DNA of 64,000 nt from Bacteroidota bacterium. Lineage in GTDB: Bacteria; Bacteroidota; Bacteroidia; NS11-12g; UBA955. Below the pieces are notes generated by a model. The model searched no databases. It had not been told where the DNA came from and saw only the letters and a list, made by a program, of their open reading frames with translations. Position 1 is the stretch's first letter. The number at the start of each line of letters is the position of its first letter. The position numbers and the translations under genes were made by a program. The stretch spans positions 124,001 through 188,000 of the forward strand of contig JAIYAW010000007.1 in the NCBI GenBank assembly GCA_027488835.1. Direction: 5' to 3'. Below are positions 38,037 to 47,068 of this stretch, piece by piece.

Positions 38037-38068
38037 CAAAGTAAGGAACTTTTTCTAATTAAATCAAA
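38037..38068 (-). promoter_or_regulatory. promoter for the stress-protein-like gene
   Basis: The minus strand reads TTTG (38065-38068), exactly 20 bases, then TTACTTTG (38037-38044), one mismatch from TAnnTTTG. The ATG is 18 bases downstream. This is one of the clearest -33/-7 pairs in the window. Confidence 0.55.
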
Positions 38069-38078
38069 TTAATATTTC

Positions 38079-39299
38079 ATGAACAGAATATTGTATATCA
38101 ACAAATTAAAGATTAATGTTATCTTAATGTTCTTTTTGAGTGTCAATTTTACACTTGCCCAATCTTATAGAGGATTATCTGTGCTATCAGAAAATGAAAT
38201 ATGGGCCTCTGGATCAAAGGGAACTGTTGTATTCACTTCTAACGGTGGAGTAACCTACGATACATTGTCGCCAAAAGGATTTGAGAGCAAAGATTTTAGA
38301 GATATTCAAGCATTTAATTCCAATTCTGCCTTAATAATGAGCGCTGGCGATAGCGCAATTTTTTTAAAAACAGACAATCATGGAAAAAGTTGGAAAAAGG
38401 TATATGTAGACAATAGACCTGGCATTTTTTTTGACGTAATTGAAATTAATCCAAAATCTGGTGTCGGAATTGCAATGGGTGATCCCCTTCCCGATTCACT
38501 TTTTAATCCCTCATTGAAAAACTCAACCGCAAAACATTTTGTTGCCATGTATACTATTGATTTTGGCAATCATTGGGGACCATTACCCAATGGAACATGG
38601 AATTTAGCAACCGATAACTTATCATCCATGTATGCCGCCAGTGGAACTTCATTGGCATACAACATTCTAGATGGCCCCAAGGACCAACTAGAACCTACCA
38701 TTACCATGGATTTTTATTTTGGTGGAGGTGGCATACTTGCAGGTCAAATTAGACATGTAATTCTTTCATTTAAAACTAAAAATATTGCGAAAACATTTGA
38801 ATACCTGTCATTCCCTTACCAACTCAAATTTCCACCAGGCGATGGTTGGGGAATTTATGGCATGTATTTAACAAACAACCAATTATTTTGCGCTGGAGGA
38901 CATTGGAAATACCCCAATACGAAAGATTCATTTTCTTATGTTATTGATTTAACCAAAGTAACTTATTCCCTAAAAAATAAAAAAATCGAATCGAAAATCG
39001 CGTTTAATAATCAACTCATTCCACAAAATGGGTACCGCAGTGGCATTTATATGATTCAACCTGCTGCATCCAATAAATATAAATTCCGAGGTATTTCAGT
39101 GGGATCAAATGGAATTGATAAATTAGAAATCCCTCAAAATGGTCCTTCAAAAATGACAACAACTTCTTTAAAGAATCATCCATATAAAGATTTGAAAGGC
39201 GTAAATGCTTGCAAAGGCATCGGCAAATCAATTTGGTTAGTTGGAAATAAAGGACTGATATTCCGATTAAATACAAACCAATTATTTGATTCGCTTTAG
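38079..39299 (+). CDS. secreted Ycf48/sortilin-like beta-propeller protein
   Basis: A 406-residue protein with a signal peptide (about residues 1-28, ending FTLAQS). Propeller repeats are clear in the first half: SENEIWASGSKGTVVFTSNG, ALIMSAGDSAIFLKTDNHGK, and at the end GIGKSIWLVGNKGLIFRL, which closes the ring. The family includes the plant and cyanobacterial photosystem assembly factor Ycf48/HCF136, but in Bacteroidota the function is unknown and no T9SS sorting domain is present. Its last 18 bases overlap the convergent membrane glycosyltransferase gene. Confidence 0.7.
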   Translation: MNRILYINKLKINVILMFFLSVNFTLAQSYRGLSVLSENEIWASGSKGTVVFTSNGGVTYDTLSPKGFESKDFRDIQAFNSNSALIMSAGDSAIFLKTDNHGKSWKKVYVDNRPGIFFDVIEINPKSGVGIAMGDPLPDSLFNPSLKNSTAKHFVAMYTIDFGNHWGPLPNGTWNLATDNLSSMYAASGTSLAYNILDGPKDQLEPTITMDFYFGGGGILAGQIRHVILSFKTKNIAKTFEYLSFPYQLKFPPGDGWGIYGMYLTNNQLFCAGGHWKYPNTKDSFSYVIDLTKVTYSLKNKKIESKIAFNNQLIPQNGYRSGIYMIQPAASNKYKFRGISVGSNGIDKLEIPQNGPSKMTTTSLKNHPYKDLKGVNACKGIGKSIWLVGNKGLIFRLNTNQLFDSL

Positions 39300-40739
39300 A
39301 TCATTTCGGCGATACAATGTAAAATCAGCATTTCCGTATATTGAATCCAAACGATTATCCGTTTTCTTGTTGTTACTTCCGCTATAAATATTCTTATTTG
39401 TAACCAACCAATAACTTGCTGAAGACTTAAAGAAGCTTGAATCTGATTGTTTTCGAATTGCTTTTTTGTCAGTTACCAAATGAAGCCATCTTGGTTTATC
39501 AAAAGCAATGATATCATTATCATCTACAATCAACTTCACTTTATCGTAAATATCAGTTTGAAGTGAACCTATTACCTTGTTGGCATTGAAAAAAAACCTA
39601 CAAAACGTCATTGTAGCTAAAGATTGAAGAACTAGGAGGCATATACAGATTAAAGATATCCACCGATTGAGTTTTTGATTCTCAATCCAATCATTAAATC
39701 CCACTACTGCTATCCAAATTACAAATGGAATGATTGGCAATAGAAATCTTGTGCCTTGTGCAATTGGCCATAAAACAATGAGTATAAAATCAAATGCAAT
39801 CCAAACAAGCACGGGCGCGAATACTTTCAATCTTTCAATGCTTTTCAATGCAAAACCGAAATAAAACAGCAAAATAAATGCGAATACATATCCGGTCGTT
39901 TTCACAAACCCCAAATGCCAAATTGCATATTGACCAATTTGCTGAAAGTACATGACAATATTCGACCAAATAGACGAAAATGTTACGCTTGACATTAAAT
40001 CGACATGATTTGACTCATATTGATTATCTATTTTCCTAAAGGCAAATACAACCAAAACAAATGGAATTGACTTCATAAAATCTCTAAATTTTAGTTTATT
40101 ATCATCTTGATCCACCAATATGTGTATCCACCATGACCCAACAAGTATAAATCCATTAACCCTTGTAAAAGCGGCGAGAATCAATGATAATCCGATCAGA
40201 AAAAGTTTGGAAATTTTAGAGAATTCTGTGGTATACAGAAAATAAAAAAATAAATAAACAGTAACTATAAACCACAAATCACTCATTAATCTGTCAGAAA
40301 ATTCAACAATTTTCGGATGGATCAGCACAATTGCCAGAACATAAAACACCCAATTAGGGGGCAATTTCACTTTGAACGAAGAAATCAAATAATAGAAAGC
40401 AACACCGCCAAGCAAATAAAATATCCATTGAAAAATTTTAATACCCACCCAATTAAATGGGAATATTTTCAAATATATTGTAAGAAATAATGGATAACCT
40501 GGAGGATACAAATAAGGTCCAATTGTTCCATCGGAGTGCTGCATTGACCATGTATTGTATTTGGCCAACTCACCTGTATTTCCCTTTAAAATTGCATTGG
40601 CTTGCGACAAATACAAGGCAAAATCATCACCCCATTCATGCCCATTTCTAATGCAAAATAATCCTCCAATAAAAGCAAATAAACCGAGGAAAATTAACCA
40701 CTTTTTGTTTTTGCTCAATTGGAGAAATGATTGAATCAT
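39282..40739 (-). CDS. GT-C-type membrane glycosyltransferase (family 39-like)
   Basis: A 485-residue protein with about ten membrane spans. An acidic pair in the first outer loop, RNGHEWGDDFALYLSQANAI (about 32-51), followed by LYPPGYPLFLTIYLKIFP, is the hallmark of GT-C enzymes that use polyprenyl-phosphate sugars (PMT/ArnT group). The C-terminal 90 residues are soluble. The next upstream gene is a DPM1-like GT2 enzyme, which makes such polyprenyl-phosphate sugars, so the two form a likely donor-transferase pair. The genes abut with no gap. The sugar and acceptor are unknown. Confidence 0.75.
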   Translation of the reverse strand: MIQSFLQLSKNKKWLIFLGLFAFIGGLFCIRNGHEWGDDFALYLSQANAILKGNTGELAKYNTWSMQHSDGTIGPYLYPPGYPLFLTIYLKIFPFNWVGIKIFQWIFYLLGGVAFYYLISSFKVKLPPNWVFYVLAIVLIHPKIVEFSDRLMSDLWFIVTVYLFFYFLYTTEFSKISKLFLIGLSLILAAFTRVNGFILVGSWWIHILVDQDDNKLKFRDFMKSIPFVLVVFAFRKIDNQYESNHVDLMSSVTFSSIWSNIVMYFQQIGQYAIWHLGFVKTTGYVFAFILLFYFGFALKSIERLKVFAPVLVWIAFDFILIVLWPIAQGTRFLLPIIPFVIWIAVVGFNDWIENQKLNRWISLICICLLVLQSLATMTFCRFFFNANKVIGSLQTDIYDKVKLIVDDNDIIAFDKPRWLHLVTDKKAIRKQSDSSFFKSSASYWLVTNKNIYSGSNNKKTDNRLDSIYGNADFTLYRRNDLKRIK

Positions 40740-41456
40740 TTATTTAGAAAACAAATTATATTTCAAAATGCAATAAATGGCACGAAATCCGTCTTTGGCT
40801 CCAATTTTCTTACCTTCTTCGAAAGTCCGGCCATAATAACTGATTCCAACTTCGTAAATTCTCACTTTCGGAATTCGCGAAACTTTTGCTGTAACCTCTG
40901 GTTCAAATCCGAAACGTTTTTCCTTTAAATGCAAACTTTGAACTATTTCCCTACGAAACATTTTGTAACATGTTTCCATGTCCGTTAAATTCAAATTGGT
41001 AAACATATTGCTTAAGAATGTTAGAAATTTGTTTCCTATGCTATGCCAGAAAAACAATATTCTGTGCGGTTTTCCACCCATAAATCTACTACCAAAAACA
41101 ACATCGGCTACCCCTTCTTCTATCGGCTTTAACAGGATGTTAAATTCATTCGGGTCATATTCTAAATCGGCATCTTGAATTACAACTACATCACCAGTAG
41201 CTTTTTTAATGCCAGTGTGCAATGCTGCTCCTTTTCCTTGATTCACTTCATGCTGAAACAGCTGAATATTCACAGCAGGATTGTTGTTTTTATAAGCGTT
41301 TAAGATTTCCCAAGTATTGTCTTTGGAACAATCATTTACAACAATGATTTCTTTATCATATCCCCCAATCAATTGAACAGTTTGAATTTTGTCCAAAATA
41401 TGATGGATTGTTGGACCTTCATTGTAGGCAGGAATAACGATAGAAAGTGTTTTCAT
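40740..41456 (-). CDS. GT2-family glycosyltransferase (DPM1-like polyprenyl-phosphate sugar synthase)
   Basis: A 238-residue GT-A enzyme beginning [20 protein letters not shown]. The metal-binding DAD is in [15 protein letters not shown], and [14 protein letters not shown] and [18 protein letters not shown] are family segments. It lacks C-terminal membrane spans, so it resembles the soluble dolichol-phosphate mannose synthase group. A promoter (41463-41494) lies just upstream, so translation must start at 41456 and not at the in-frame ATG at 41486. It is followed directly by the membrane GT-C gene that probably uses its product. Confidence 0.88.
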   Translation of the reverse strand: MKTLSIVIPAYNEGPTIHHILDKIQTVQLIGGYDKEIIVVNDCSKDNTWEILNAYKNNNPAVNIQLFQHEVNQGKGAALHTGIKKATGDVVVIQDADLEYDPNEFNILLKPIEEGVADVVFGSRFMGGKPHRILFFWHSIGNKFLTFLSNMFTNLNLTDMETCYKMFRREIVQSLHLKEKRFGFEPEVTAKVSRIPKVRIYEVGISYYGRTFEEGKKIGAKDGFRAIYCILKYNLFSK

Positions 41457-41462
41457 AAAATA

Positions 41463-41494
41463 CAAAAGTAAAGCACTTTCGCTCAAACTTCAAA
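41463..41494 (-). promoter_or_regulatory. promoter for the GT2/GT-C gene pair
   Basis: The minus strand reads TTTG (41491-41494), exactly 20 bases, then TACTTTTG (41463-41470): a perfect match to TTTG-N20-TAnnTTTG. The -7 element ends 6 bases before the ATG, so the transcript would be leaderless or nearly so. Confidence 0.65.
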
Positions 41495-41538
41495 TTTGTG
41501 ATTAAATTAACAGACCAAAGAGTTGCGATTTTCGTAAA

Positions 41539-42156
41539 TCAAATTACAATTTCAACTTCTAAGAGTCCAGGAACCAAATAAATTTTGCCAGTTTGATTTT
41601 CAACACAGCGATAACGGCTTCTCATTTTTTCGAGTTTTGTAAAAACTCTACCGTCTTTGGTCTTGAATAATGTTTGCAAGGGTATTGATTCTACCAAGAC
41701 CATATGATCTGGGCGATCATCATAGGATCTCAGGGTTTTAAATAAAAATGGATCCGTGCAACTACTAGCTTTGGGGTTCTTTAAATATCGGTGTAACGCA
41801 ATTTGAACATCATTGGGGAGAATGGTTTCTTGCAACATGGGTTTTGTAACCACTTGAAATTCTTGTTTCCATTCCAACCCATGAGGCTGAACTTTAAATC
41901 CCCTTTTTTCGAAATTAATCAAATGCGCAGTTTCATGTAAAAAAGTTACTAAGAACGCAAACTTATTTAAATCTTTATTAATTGAAATTCTATGGGCCTC
42001 ACCGGGTTGTGGCGGACGGTAATCACCTAGTTTCGTGGCCCTTGGTTTTTTAATTCGGAGCTGAATGCCATACTTCCATAAAATATCATGGGCATAATCA
42101 GCGCTTCCCTCAGGAAGATATTTTTTTAAAATAACCAAGAGTTCAGAATGCGCCAC
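41539..42156 (-). CDS. SprT-like zinc metallopeptidase-domain protein
   Basis: A 205-residue protein with the SprT-type zinc motif H74-E-T-A-H78 in LVTFLHETAHLINFEKRG, preceded by HRISINKDLNKFAF, and a nearby HGLEWKQEF that may supply the third ligand. The C-terminal part (residues 130-205) is beta-rich but I see no clear zinc ribbon. SprT relatives include the DNA-protein crosslink protease Spartan; bacterial members are little studied. It starts 4 bases after the L-2-hydroxyglutarate oxidase stop, so it is probably on that transcript. Confidence 0.78.
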   Translation of the reverse strand: MAHSELLVILKKYLPEGSADYAHDILWKYGIQLRIKKPRATKLGDYRPPQPGEAHRISINKDLNKFAFLVTFLHETAHLINFEKRGFKVQPHGLEWKQEFQVVTKPMLQETILPNDVQIALHRYLKNPKASSCTDPFLFKTLRSYDDRPDHMVLVESIPLQTLFKTKDGRVFTKLEKMRSRYRCVENQTGKIYLVPGLLEVEIVI

Positions 42157-42160
42157 TTGA

Positions 42161-43369
42161 TTATTTAATTAGTTTTTTTTCAATAATTGAGGCTATATGC
42201 TTTCCAATTGATAGAGAACTGGTAGCTGCAGGACTGGGAGCATTCAATACATGAACAAACAAATTGCTTTCTTGGATATAAAAATCATCAATTAAACCTC
42301 CGTCTTTGTCGCACGCTTGGGCCCTAACTCCAGCTCCTGCTGGTTCCAAATCATCTATATGAACCAATGGAACCAATCCTTGCAAAGCTTTGGTAAAAGC
42401 TCTTTTTGAGAACGATCGGTAATACTCACCCAATCCGGTTTTGTAATATTTCATGACTACCTTTCTAAATCCGCGCCAGAAAATACTCTCCCAAAATTCT
42501 GACCAATTAAAATCAGTTTTCTTATACCCTTCCCGCTTAAAAGCAAATACGGCATTCGGTCCTGCTTCAATTTCACCAGAAATTCTGCGTGTAAAATGAA
42601 CACCTAAAAATGGAAAATTAGCGTCGGGAACCGGATAAATCAAGTTCTTCACCAACCCTGCTTTTTCATGTTTTAAGCTGAAATACTCTCCCCTAAAAGG
42701 AATAATTTTTAAATTTAATTTCTCACCTGCCATTTCGGCAATTTTGTCGCAGTACAAGCCAGCACAGTTTACAATTAGGTTACCTATGTATTCATTTTTA
42801 TTCTCGGTTAGAATTGTTGCAGAAGTTTCATCTTTATCAATACCGACAACTTTTGCATTGAAAACAATTTTTGCATTTCCAAAAGAGAGAATTTTCTCTT
42901 TTAATCTCAAACTTACCAATTTGTAATCCACAATGCCCGTCTGAGGAACAAAAATTCCTTTGATTCCAATGCAATTGGGCTCATATGTTTTAATTTCATT
43001 GGCAGTTAAATATTTCAATCCCGACAATCCATTTTGGATACCGCGTTGATATAAATTTTCTAGTGCTGGAATTTCAGAAGGTTTTGTTGCTACTATAATT
43101 TTACCACAGAGATCATAAGGTATGTCCTCTTGTTTGCAAAAATTGATCAGCATATGATATCCCTCAATACAATTTAAAGCTTTCAAACTTCCTGGTTTAT
43201 AATAAATTCCAGAGTGAATTACGCCACTATTATTACCCGTTTGATGAACAGCCTCATGTGATTCTTTTTCTAGTAATGTCAAATGCAAAATCGGATTATT
43301 CTGCAGCAATGTATATGCCGTGGCCAAACCTACAATTCCACCGCCAATAATAATTACATCGCTTTTCAT
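42161..43369 (-). CDS. lhgO: L-2-hydroxyglutarate oxidase
   Basis: A 402-residue FAD-dependent oxidoreductase of the DAO family. The N-terminal dinucleotide fold is VIIIGGGIVGLATAYTLL, and HQTGNNSGVIHSGIYYKPGS is a strong LhgO signature. The C-terminal FVHVLNAPSPAATSSLSIG is also typical. It should oxidise L-2-hydroxyglutarate to 2-oxoglutarate, repairing a side product of metabolism. I start it at MKSDVIIIGGG (ATG 43367-43369); the long frame to 43462 passes through a likely promoter. Confidence 0.92.
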   Translation of the reverse strand: MKSDVIIIGGGIVGLATAYTLLQNNPILHLTLLEKESHEAVHQTGNNSGVIHSGIYYKPGSLKALNCIEGYHMLINFCKQEDIPYDLCGKIIVATKPSEIPALENLYQRGIQNGLSGLKYLTANEIKTYEPNCIGIKGIFVPQTGIVDYKLVSLRLKEKILSFGNAKIVFNAKVVGIDKDETSATILTENKNEYIGNLIVNCAGLYCDKIAEMAGEKLNLKIIPFRGEYFSLKHEKAGLVKNLIYPVPDANFPFLGVHFTRRISGEIEAGPNAVFAFKREGYKKTDFNWSEFWESIFWRGFRKVVMKYYKTGLGEYYRSFSKRAFTKALQGLVPLVHIDDLEPAGAGVRAQACDKDGGLIDDFYIQESNLFVHVLNAPSPAATSSLSIGKHIASIIEKKLIK

Positions 43370-43374
43370 CAATA

Positions 43375-43408
43375 CAAAAATAGTTTGATTCAGGTATTTT
43401 ACAGCAAA
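43375..43408 (-). promoter_or_regulatory. candidate promoter for lhgO
   Basis: The minus strand has TTTG (43405-43408), a 22-base spacer and TATTTTTG (43375-43382), an exact -7 match with a slightly long spacer. Only 5 bases separate it from the ATG, so the mRNA would be leaderless. Nothing else is evident in the gap 43370-43536. Confidence 0.4.
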
Positions 43409-43536
43409 GTTGAATGATGTTTTTATGCTTTTGAGGGACATTTTTTCAACTTCCAAATTCATTTATGTGAGTAACTTGCTCATTGCTTTTTGCAAAAATA
43501 TTCACGACATTAGAATGACAATAGAAAAAAGACACC

Positions 43537-44781
43537 GTGAAAGAGCTAGTAATTCAACAATTCTGGGATGCCAAAATGGTATTTGGCAAACAACTAAAAA
43601 CCACCGAAAACCAAACCATTATTATTTTAAATTTCGGCAAACTCAACCATGCCCAAGGCCCTGATTTTATGGAGGCTGAGGTAGAAATTGACGGGATTAG
43701 AAATTACGGAGCAATTGAAATTCATGTCAATGCCAGCGATTGGTTTAAACACAAACATGAAAGTGATGAAAAATACAATTCCGTCATTTTACATGTGGTA
43801 TGGGAAAACGACAAAAATGCAATTGACAAATCGGGCAGAAAACTGCCTGTTTTGGAATTGCAAAATTATTTTTCCAAAAAAGAATTGCAAAATTCACAAA
43901 TAATTACCACGCTTAATGGAGAATTTCCTTGCCAACAATTTCAAAACAAAGTACTGTTGTCTGATAAATATCAGCAACTCACATTTGCCCAATCGGAGCG
44001 TTGGAACCGCAAAGCGGAAGATGTGATTATCAATCACCACAAGTTTAAGGGAGATTGGCAAAAGGCAATTATGTCACAATTCGCCAAATATTGGGTTGAT
44101 GCTCAAAACAGAAATTCTATGATTTGGTTGGCAGAACATTCCGAAATTAGTCGAATGCAACGCTTTTCTCGCCATGAAATGTTGGCATATTGGCTAGGAA
44201 GAAGCCAACTTAAATTGGATAATCAAGTTATCAAATCCAAGGAAGCCAAATTCATAGAAACGTACGTATTTCTTCAACGGAAATTTGACATTGAAACACC
44301 AAAACTAAATTGGTATTTCGGCAAAATAAGACCCAATGCGTTTCCAAATATTCGATTATGGCAATGGGCACAATGGCTGAGTAAAAATGAATGTAACTTA
44401 TCAAATTGGTTAGAATTAACTTCTTATGAAGAGTTGGTTGAGGCATTGAGTACTTCGAGTGAATGGATTAATCCCAATACCCAAGAAACAGAAATCATTA
44501 TCAATGGAATGCAACACATACAACAACTCATAATCAATGCCGTTGTTCCAATTTGGTTGGCTTATGGAAAATTACACCACAATCAAAGTTTTGCAGAACA
44601 TGGTATTTCTATACTCGAACGTATTTCACCTGAATCAAATAATATAACGCGTAAAATGAATTGGTTAAATATCATGAATTACTCAGCAAAAAATAGCCAA
44701 CAACTGATGGCTCAATACGAACACTATTGTAAACCAAAGAAATGCTTAGAATGTATGATAGGACAAACTATTTTAAGGTAA
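43537..44781 (+). CDS. DUF2851 family protein
   Basis: A 414-residue soluble protein matching the Bacteroidota DUF2851 family: an opening QFWDAKMVFG, then LNHAQGPDFMEAEVEIDGI, GAIEIHVNASDWFKHKHESD and SVILHVVWENDKNA. The rest is helical, with a C-terminal cysteine pair region (CKPKKCLECMIG). The family's function is unknown, though the start resembles nuclease-like folds. Translation must begin at GTG 43537, because an in-frame TAG lies five codons upstream and the conserved domain starts at once. It is convergent with the CDF transporter, 11 bases apart. Confidence 0.85.
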   Translation: MKELVIQQFWDAKMVFGKQLKTTENQTIIILNFGKLNHAQGPDFMEAEVEIDGIRNYGAIEIHVNASDWFKHKHESDEKYNSVILHVVWENDKNAIDKSGRKLPVLELQNYFSKKELQNSQIITTLNGEFPCQQFQNKVLLSDKYQQLTFAQSERWNRKAEDVIINHHKFKGDWQKAIMSQFAKYWVDAQNRNSMIWLAEHSEISRMQRFSRHEMLAYWLGRSQLKLDNQVIKSKEAKFIETYVFLQRKFDIETPKLNWYFGKIRPNAFPNIRLWQWAQWLSKNECNLSNWLELTSYEELVEALSTSSEWINPNTQETEIIINGMQHIQQLIINAVVPIWLAYGKLHHNQSFAEHGISILERISPESNNITRKMNWLNIMNYSAKNSQQLMAQYEHYCKPKKCLECMIGQTILR

Positions 44782-44792
44782 ATGCATTACTA

Positions 44793-45662
44793 TCAAGTTG
44801 AAAAGACTTCTGTTTCGAGCGTAGTGTGTTGAATACGATGTTTTTTAAGCATTGCCCGGATTTTCTCTTTTATATCTTCCTGTTTAGAAAGCGTTTGCTC
44901 ATTTTCTAAAACAATTGTGGCAGTAAGTGCATTTCGTGTTGTACTTATTGCCCATAAATGGAAATTCCGAATATGTCTCACTCCTTCTATCGATTCAATC
45001 TCCTCCTGAATTGAAATGGTATCCAATCCCCCAGGAACTCCGTCTAAACTCAGTTTTAGACTACTTCCAAACAACGACAACGTACCCCAAAGAATTACGA
45101 AACATATACCTAATCCCAAAACTGGGTCTATCCATTGCCATCCCCATAAATTCATTGCCAATCCACCAAAAACAACCGCTACCGAAACCAATGCGTCGGC
45201 CGCCATATGCAAAAATGCGGCTCTGTTATTTAACTCATTGCTTCTAACAAACATCAATGCAGTTACCGTGTTGATGATAACGCCAATACCAGCAACAATA
45301 CTCACAACCATTCCATCCGGATGATTAGGGACTTTTAAACTCGCAATAGCATCAACTCCCATAGAACCAATGGCAACAAAGAGTAATACGCAATTTGCCA
45401 ATGAAGCCAAAATGGTTCCTTTACTAAAACCATAGGTGTATTGTGAGGAGGGACTTTTGGTAGCCATTTTAAAGGCAAACCAACTAATTATCAAACCGGC
45501 AACATCGCCGAGATTATGCCAAGCATCTGCCAATAAGGAAAGTGAATTTATTTGATACCCAAAACCAAGTTCAATCAAAACAAAAACGAAATTGAGAATA
45601 ATTCCTATTAAGAATTTCCTCCCCATTTCCAAGTGGTGATCGTGATGGTCGTGGTTATGCAT
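44793..45662 (-). CDS. cation diffusion facilitator (zinc/cobalt/cadmium exporter)
   Basis: A 289-residue CDF transporter with six membrane spans. A histidine-rich N-terminus ([14 protein letters not shown]) probably gathers metal. Metal-site motifs HxxxD are in span 2 (H49-NLG-D53 of LADAWHNLGD) and span 5 (HMAADALVSV). The C-terminal cytoplasmic domain begins about residue 210. It exports divalent metal, most likely Zn2+, by proton exchange, resembling CzcD and ZitB. Its ATG overlaps the sucB stop by one base (TAATG), so it is translated after sucB. Confidence 0.92.
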   Translation of the reverse strand: MHNHDHHDHHLEMGRKFLIGIILNFVFVLIELGFGYQINSLSLLADAWHNLGDVAGLIISWFAFKMATKSPSSQYTYGFSKGTILASLANCVLLFVAIGSMGVDAIASLKVPNHPDGMVVSIVAGIGVIINTVTALMFVRSNELNNRAAFLHMAADALVSVAVVFGGLAMNLWGWQWIDPVLGLGICFVILWGTLSLFGSSLKLSLDGVPGGLDTISIQEEIESIEGVRHIRNFHLWAISTTRNALTATIVLENEQTLSKQEDIKEKIRAMLKKHRIQHTTLETEVFST

Positions 45663-46915
45663 TAAAGCCCAAGAACTTTTTCTTGAGGGTTTTTACCGTC
45701 GAGCATCATTTCAGGGTTTTCAAGTAAAGTTTTTACTCTTACCAAGAAACTCACACTTTCACGACCATCAATAATACGGTGATCGTATGAAAGAGCCAAA
45801 TACATCATCGGACGAATTACAACTTGTCCATTTTCAGCGATTGGGCGTTCGATAATATTATGCATTCCCAAAATACCAGATTGAGGTTGGTTAATAATAG
45901 GGGTAGACATCATTGAGCCAAATACACCACCATTGGTAATAGTAAATGTACCGCCGGTCATTTCGTCTATGGTTAATTTATTGTCACGTGCTTTTCCTGC
46001 AAGGCGTTTCACTTCCTTTTCAATTTCATCAAGCGACATATTTTCGGCAGAACGAATAACTGGCACTACCAGACCTTTGGGTGCGCTTACTGCAATCGAA
46101 ATATCGCAATAATCGTGGTATACAATTTCTTCCCCCTCAATTGAAGCATTAACTGCTGGCCATTCTTGAAGCGCAATACAAACGGCACGGGTAAATAAGC
46201 TCATAAAGCCCAAACCAACACCAAATTGCTCTTCGAAACGTTTTTTATATTTTGCACGTAAATCCATCACTGGCTTCATGTTTACTTCGTTAAATGTAGT
46301 TAACATGGCTGTTTCATTTTTGGCAGCAACCAAACGTTTAGAAACAGTTTTACGCAAATTGCTCATTTTTTCTCTACGTGCATTTCTGCCGGTAGATTTT
46401 GATCCTGATTGCTTAACTCCACCAATTTTAACAATGGATTCAAGAGCATCTAACTTGGTGATTTTACCATTAGAACCAGTGCCTTTTACTTGAGAAGCGT
46501 CAATTCCATACTCTTGTAATAATTGCAAAGCCATTGGAGACGCAAGAATATCTGATGCAACTACCATTGATGGTTTGGCCTCAGCAACAGGAGCCGCTGA
46601 TTTTGGTGTTGTAACTTTTTCTTCTTTGGTTTCAGCTACAGGAGCAGCAGTTGGTGTTGCAGAAGCAGGTCTAGCAGCCTCAGTGTTAATAACAGCAATT
46701 ACAGTATTAATGGCAATGGTATCGCCAATATTACCAATTAGTTTTTCAACAACGCCAGCTTTTTCAGCATTCACTTCAAAAGTAGCTTTATCACTTTCAA
46801 ATTCAGCAATTGGGGCATCCATTTCAACCCAATCACCTTCTTTCACTAACCAATTAGCAATGGTTACTTCACTTACGGATTCGCCCGGTGCGGGCACGAT
46901 AATTTCAATGGCCAT
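45662..46915 (-). CDS. sucB: 2-oxoglutarate dehydrogenase E2, dihydrolipoyl succinyltransferase
   Basis: A 417-residue enzyme of the TCA cycle. One lipoyl domain (1-78) carries the lipoylated Lys43 in ESDKATFEV. After an Ala/Pro linker comes the peripheral-subunit-binding domain (about 130-165, [20 protein letters not shown]), then the catalytic domain with His379 and Asp383 in [10 protein letters not shown]. The lipoate is made by LipA (16.2-17.1 kb). I start at [13 protein letters not shown] (ATG 46913-46915). No E1 (sucA) gene is adjacent; a CDF transporter gene follows instead. Confidence 0.94.
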   Translation of the reverse strand: MAIEIIVPAPGESVSEVTIANWLVKEGDWVEMDAPIAEFESDKATFEVNAEKAGVVEKLIGNIGDTIAINTVIAVINTEAARPASATPTAAPVAETKEEKVTTPKSAAPVAEAKPSMVVASDILASPMALQLLQEYGIDASQVKGTGSNGKITKLDALESIVKIGGVKQSGSKSTGRNARREKMSNLRKTVSKRLVAAKNETAMLTTFNEVNMKPVMDLRAKYKKRFEEQFGVGLGFMSLFTRAVCIALQEWPAVNASIEGEEIVYHDYCDISIAVSAPKGLVVPVIRSAENMSLDEIEKEVKRLAGKARDNKLTIDEMTGGTFTITNGGVFGSMMSTPIINQPQSGILGMHNIIERPIAENGQVVIRPMMYLALSYDHRIIDGRESVSFLVRVKTLLENPEMMLDGKNPQEKVLGL

Positions 46916-46937
46916 AGTTTGAGGCAAAAAATATTTG

Positions 46938-46969
46938 CAAAGTTAAGGTATTTAAGTTGTGATTGCAGA
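46938..46969 (-). promoter_or_regulatory. candidate promoter for sucB
   Basis: The minus strand reads TCTG (46966-46969), 20 bases, then TAACTTTG (46938-46945), an exact -7 match with one mismatch in the -33. The ATG lies 22 bases downstream. Confidence 0.45.
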
Positions 46970-47020
46970 AATATCTCAACAAAAGCAATGACAATATATA
47001 TTCTTGATGTAATTGAAACA

Positions 47021-47045
47021 AAAAAGGGGCTTATAGCCCCTTTTT
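47021..47045 (-). terminator. terminator after the GldLM-like operon
   Basis: AAAAAGGGGCT (47021-47031) pairs with AGCCCCTTTTT (47035-47045) around a three-base loop; 11 perfect pairs. On the minus strand it gives a GC stem followed by a U-run, 24 bases after the stop of the PorG-like gene. Confidence 0.88.
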
Positions 47046-47068
47046 GAAAATTATTCAAAACTTTTGTT

